A DNA stretch of 6,212 bases from Desulfobacterales bacterium (GTDB taxonomy: Bacteria; Desulfobacterota; Desulfobacteria; Desulfobacterales; QNYZ01): NCBI GenBank assembly GCA_029938515.1, contig JAOZUU010000177.1, positions 1 to 6,212 of the forward strand, given 5' to 3'. Both the position numbers and the translations under genes were made by a program. Below are positions 4,859 through 6,212 of the stretch, piece by piece. Under the pieces are notes generated by a model that did not search any database, was not told where the DNA came from, and saw nothing but the letters and a program-made list of their open reading frames with translations. How positions within the stretch are numbered: position 1 is the first letter of the stretch; every line of letters starts with the position of its first letter.

Positions 4859-6212
4859 GCGCTCTCCAGCATCTCCCGGGCATGATCGATGGTCTTGCGG
4901 GTGATCTTCTCCCCGCCCAGCATCCGGGCGATTTCCCGAACCCGCTGCTTTTGGTTGATCGGTTCAATTACCGTAACCGTACGGCCGCCCGTGACTTCTT
5001 TGTCAATTCGAAAATGATGATTCCCGAACCGGGCGATCTGGGGCAGATGCGTAATACAGATCACCTGATGGCTTGTCGCCAGATCGGCCAGTTTACGCCC
5101 GACCATTTCAGCTGTACCGCCGCCGATACCGGCATCCACTTCGTCGAAAACCACCGTTCCCACCGAATCGTTTTTTGCCAGAATGACCTTGAGGGCCAGC
5201 ACCACCCGCGACAATTCACCCCCGGAAGCGACTTCGACCAGCGGCTTAAGGACTTCGCCCACATTGGGGGCGATCATAAACATGGCCTGATCGATCCCGT
5301 TTCCAGTCACTAATTTGTCATCGACGGCCAGATAGGATGGTGTGCCGGGGGCTGCCGGTTGGGCGATAAGTTCCACTTTAAACCGGGTCTTGTCCATCCG
5401 TAACGACACCAGCTGCGATTCCACTTCCCGGGCCAGCCGCCGGGCCACCCGGGCTCTTTTTTTTGATAGCGCCCGACATGACTCAGCCAGACGATGGTGC
5501 TGTTTGTCTATTTTTTTTTCCAGCGAGGTGATGGTTTCAGATATATTTTCCACCTTCGCCAATTCTTTTTCGGCTGTTTCCAGATGGTCCAGCACCGCCG
5601 CAAGAGTGCCCCCATATTTGTGCTTTAGTTTGATCAGCGTATCGAGTCGTTCTTCCACCGCCTCGAGTTGCGCCTCATCAACATTCACCGTTGCTAAATA
5701 CGATCGCAGGGTTTCGGCCAGATCCTCGGCCGACAACGCTGTTTCGGCAATTTTTTTAGCACTGTTCTCCAGTTGTGGATCAATTCGGCGGGCCTTTTCC
5801 AGACATCGCTCCGCTTGGGTCAGCCGTTCGATCGCGGCGCCTTCCATCCCGTATAAGGCGTCAATACTATTGTAAACGGCCTGATGAAGCGCTTCGGCAT
5901 TTTTTAATCGCCGCTTCTCTATTTCGAGTTGTTCGTCCTCGCCGGGGATAATACCGCTTTTTGAAATTTCATCCCGCTGAAAGGCTAAAAGCCGTATATG
6001 CTCCGAGTGACCTTCCCGGATGGCAATCAGATTGTTTAATTCAGCAATCATCGGTTGGAGGGCTGAGTACAAATCATCCACTTTGCCCCTGTGAGAATTC
6101 AACCCGCCGTATTGATCGAGGATTTCGAGATGCCGCTCGGTCTTTAGCAGGATCTGATGGGCATGTTGACCCGAAATACTGGCCAGATTTTCAACAATGG
6201 TGTTCAGGATGT
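4855..6212 (-). CDS. recN: DNA repair protein RecN, N-terminus beyond the window
   Basis: This is the C-terminal 451 residues of RecN, an SMC-like ATPase that acts early in recombinational repair of double-strand breaks in the cytoplasm. The frame is open to the right edge: codons upstream of 6102 encode ASISGQHAHQILL and HLEILDQYGG, both typical of RecN. The TTG at 6102 is therefore an internal Leu. In visible numbering: the GQHxHQ region near 14-19, a long charged antiparallel coiled coil at about 40-265, then the C-terminal ATPase half. That half has the ABC signature ASGGELSR (328-335), Walker B TVVFDEVDAG (352-361) and the switch-His segment ITHLPQIARF (386-395). About 100 residues with Walker A are missing; E. 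coli RecN has 553. All visible catalytic motifs are intact. The stop is TGA. No clear terminator separates it from the FmdB-family gene, so read-through is possible. Confidence 0.97.
   Translation of the reverse strand, partial: ILNTIVENLASISGQHAHQILLKTERHLEILDQYGGLNSHRGKVDDLYSALQPMIAELNNLIAIREGHSEHIRLLAFQRDEISKSGIIPGEDEQLEIEKRRLKNAEALHQAVYNSIDALYGMEGAAIERLTQAERCLEKARRIDPQLENSAKKIAETALSAEDLAETLRSYLATVNVDEAQLEAVEERLDTLIKLKHKYGGTLAAVLDHLETAEKELAKVENISETITSLEKKIDKQHHRLAESCRALSKKRARVARRLAREVESQLVSLRMDKTRFKVELIAQPAAPGTPSYLAVDDKLVTGNGIDQAMFMIAPNVGEVLKPLVEVASGGELSRVVLALKVILAKNDSVGTVVFDEVDAGIGGGTAEMVGRKLADLATSHQVICITHLPQIARFGNHHFRIDKEVTGGRTVTVIEPINQKQRVREIARMLGGEKITRKTIDHAREMLESA

Noticed and set aside
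4882..5313. Plus-strand open frame of 143 codons
   Set aside because: It is a mirror of the conserved RecN ATPase half and has no family features.
5342..5875. Plus-strand open frame of 177 codons, rich in Ser, Arg and Ala
   Set aside because: It lies fully antisense to the coiled-coil part of recN. Its serine-rich composition is what the reverse complement of a charged helix gives, and it shows no motif.
6100..6102. TTG as start of recN
   Set aside because: Upstream in-frame codons encode RecN-typical sequence (SGQHAHQ), so this is an internal Leu.

Overview
The window (6,212 bp) reads as ordinary chromosomal DNA from a Gram-negative, probably anaerobic bacterium. A deltaproteobacterium (Desulfobacterota, Desulfobacterales-like) fits best. 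This rests on protein style: an NtrC-type sigma-54 activator with its own kinase, a PflX-type radical SAM protein beside an FmdB zinc-ribbon protein, and envelope SH3 and TPR proteins. Taxonomy is inference, since no marker gene is present. Coding density is high. The largest gap between genes is 97 bp, and I see no tRNA, rRNA, CRISPR array, insertion sequence or attachment site.

Left part, plus strand (1-2279): a two-component system. A membrane histidine kinase, cut off at the left edge, is followed after 44 bp by a complete NtrC-family response regulator (receiver, AAA+ sigma-54 activation domain, Fis-type helix-turn-helix). Both appear to lie on one transcript. The kinase would sense an envelope or external signal and phosphorylate the regulator at Asp52, which would then activate sigma-54 promoters. 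No target promoter is recognisable in the window.

Right part, minus strand (6212 down to 2314): five co-directional genes in the order recN (5' end missing at the right edge), an FmdB-family zinc-ribbon protein, a PflX-family radical SAM protein, a secreted protein with two bacterial SH3 domains, and a membrane-anchored TPR protein of the YfgM type. The gaps are 97, 35, 66 and 26 bp. A sigma-70-like promoter candidate sits at the end of recN, so the last four genes may have their own transcript. RecN acts in double-strand break repair. The SH3 and TPR proteins act at or outside the inner membrane. The FmdB and PflX proteins have no established biochemical role.

The two gene blocks converge with 34 bp between their stop codons, and an AT-rich inverted repeat lies there. 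I found no clearly new system. The points most worth a second look are the orphan PflX protein with its extra cysteine set and its FmdB partner, a hairpin built over the fmdB stop codon, a hairpin abutting the regulator's ribosome binding site, a non-canonical G1 box in the kinase, and a 10-bp palindrome just ahead of the SH3 gene.
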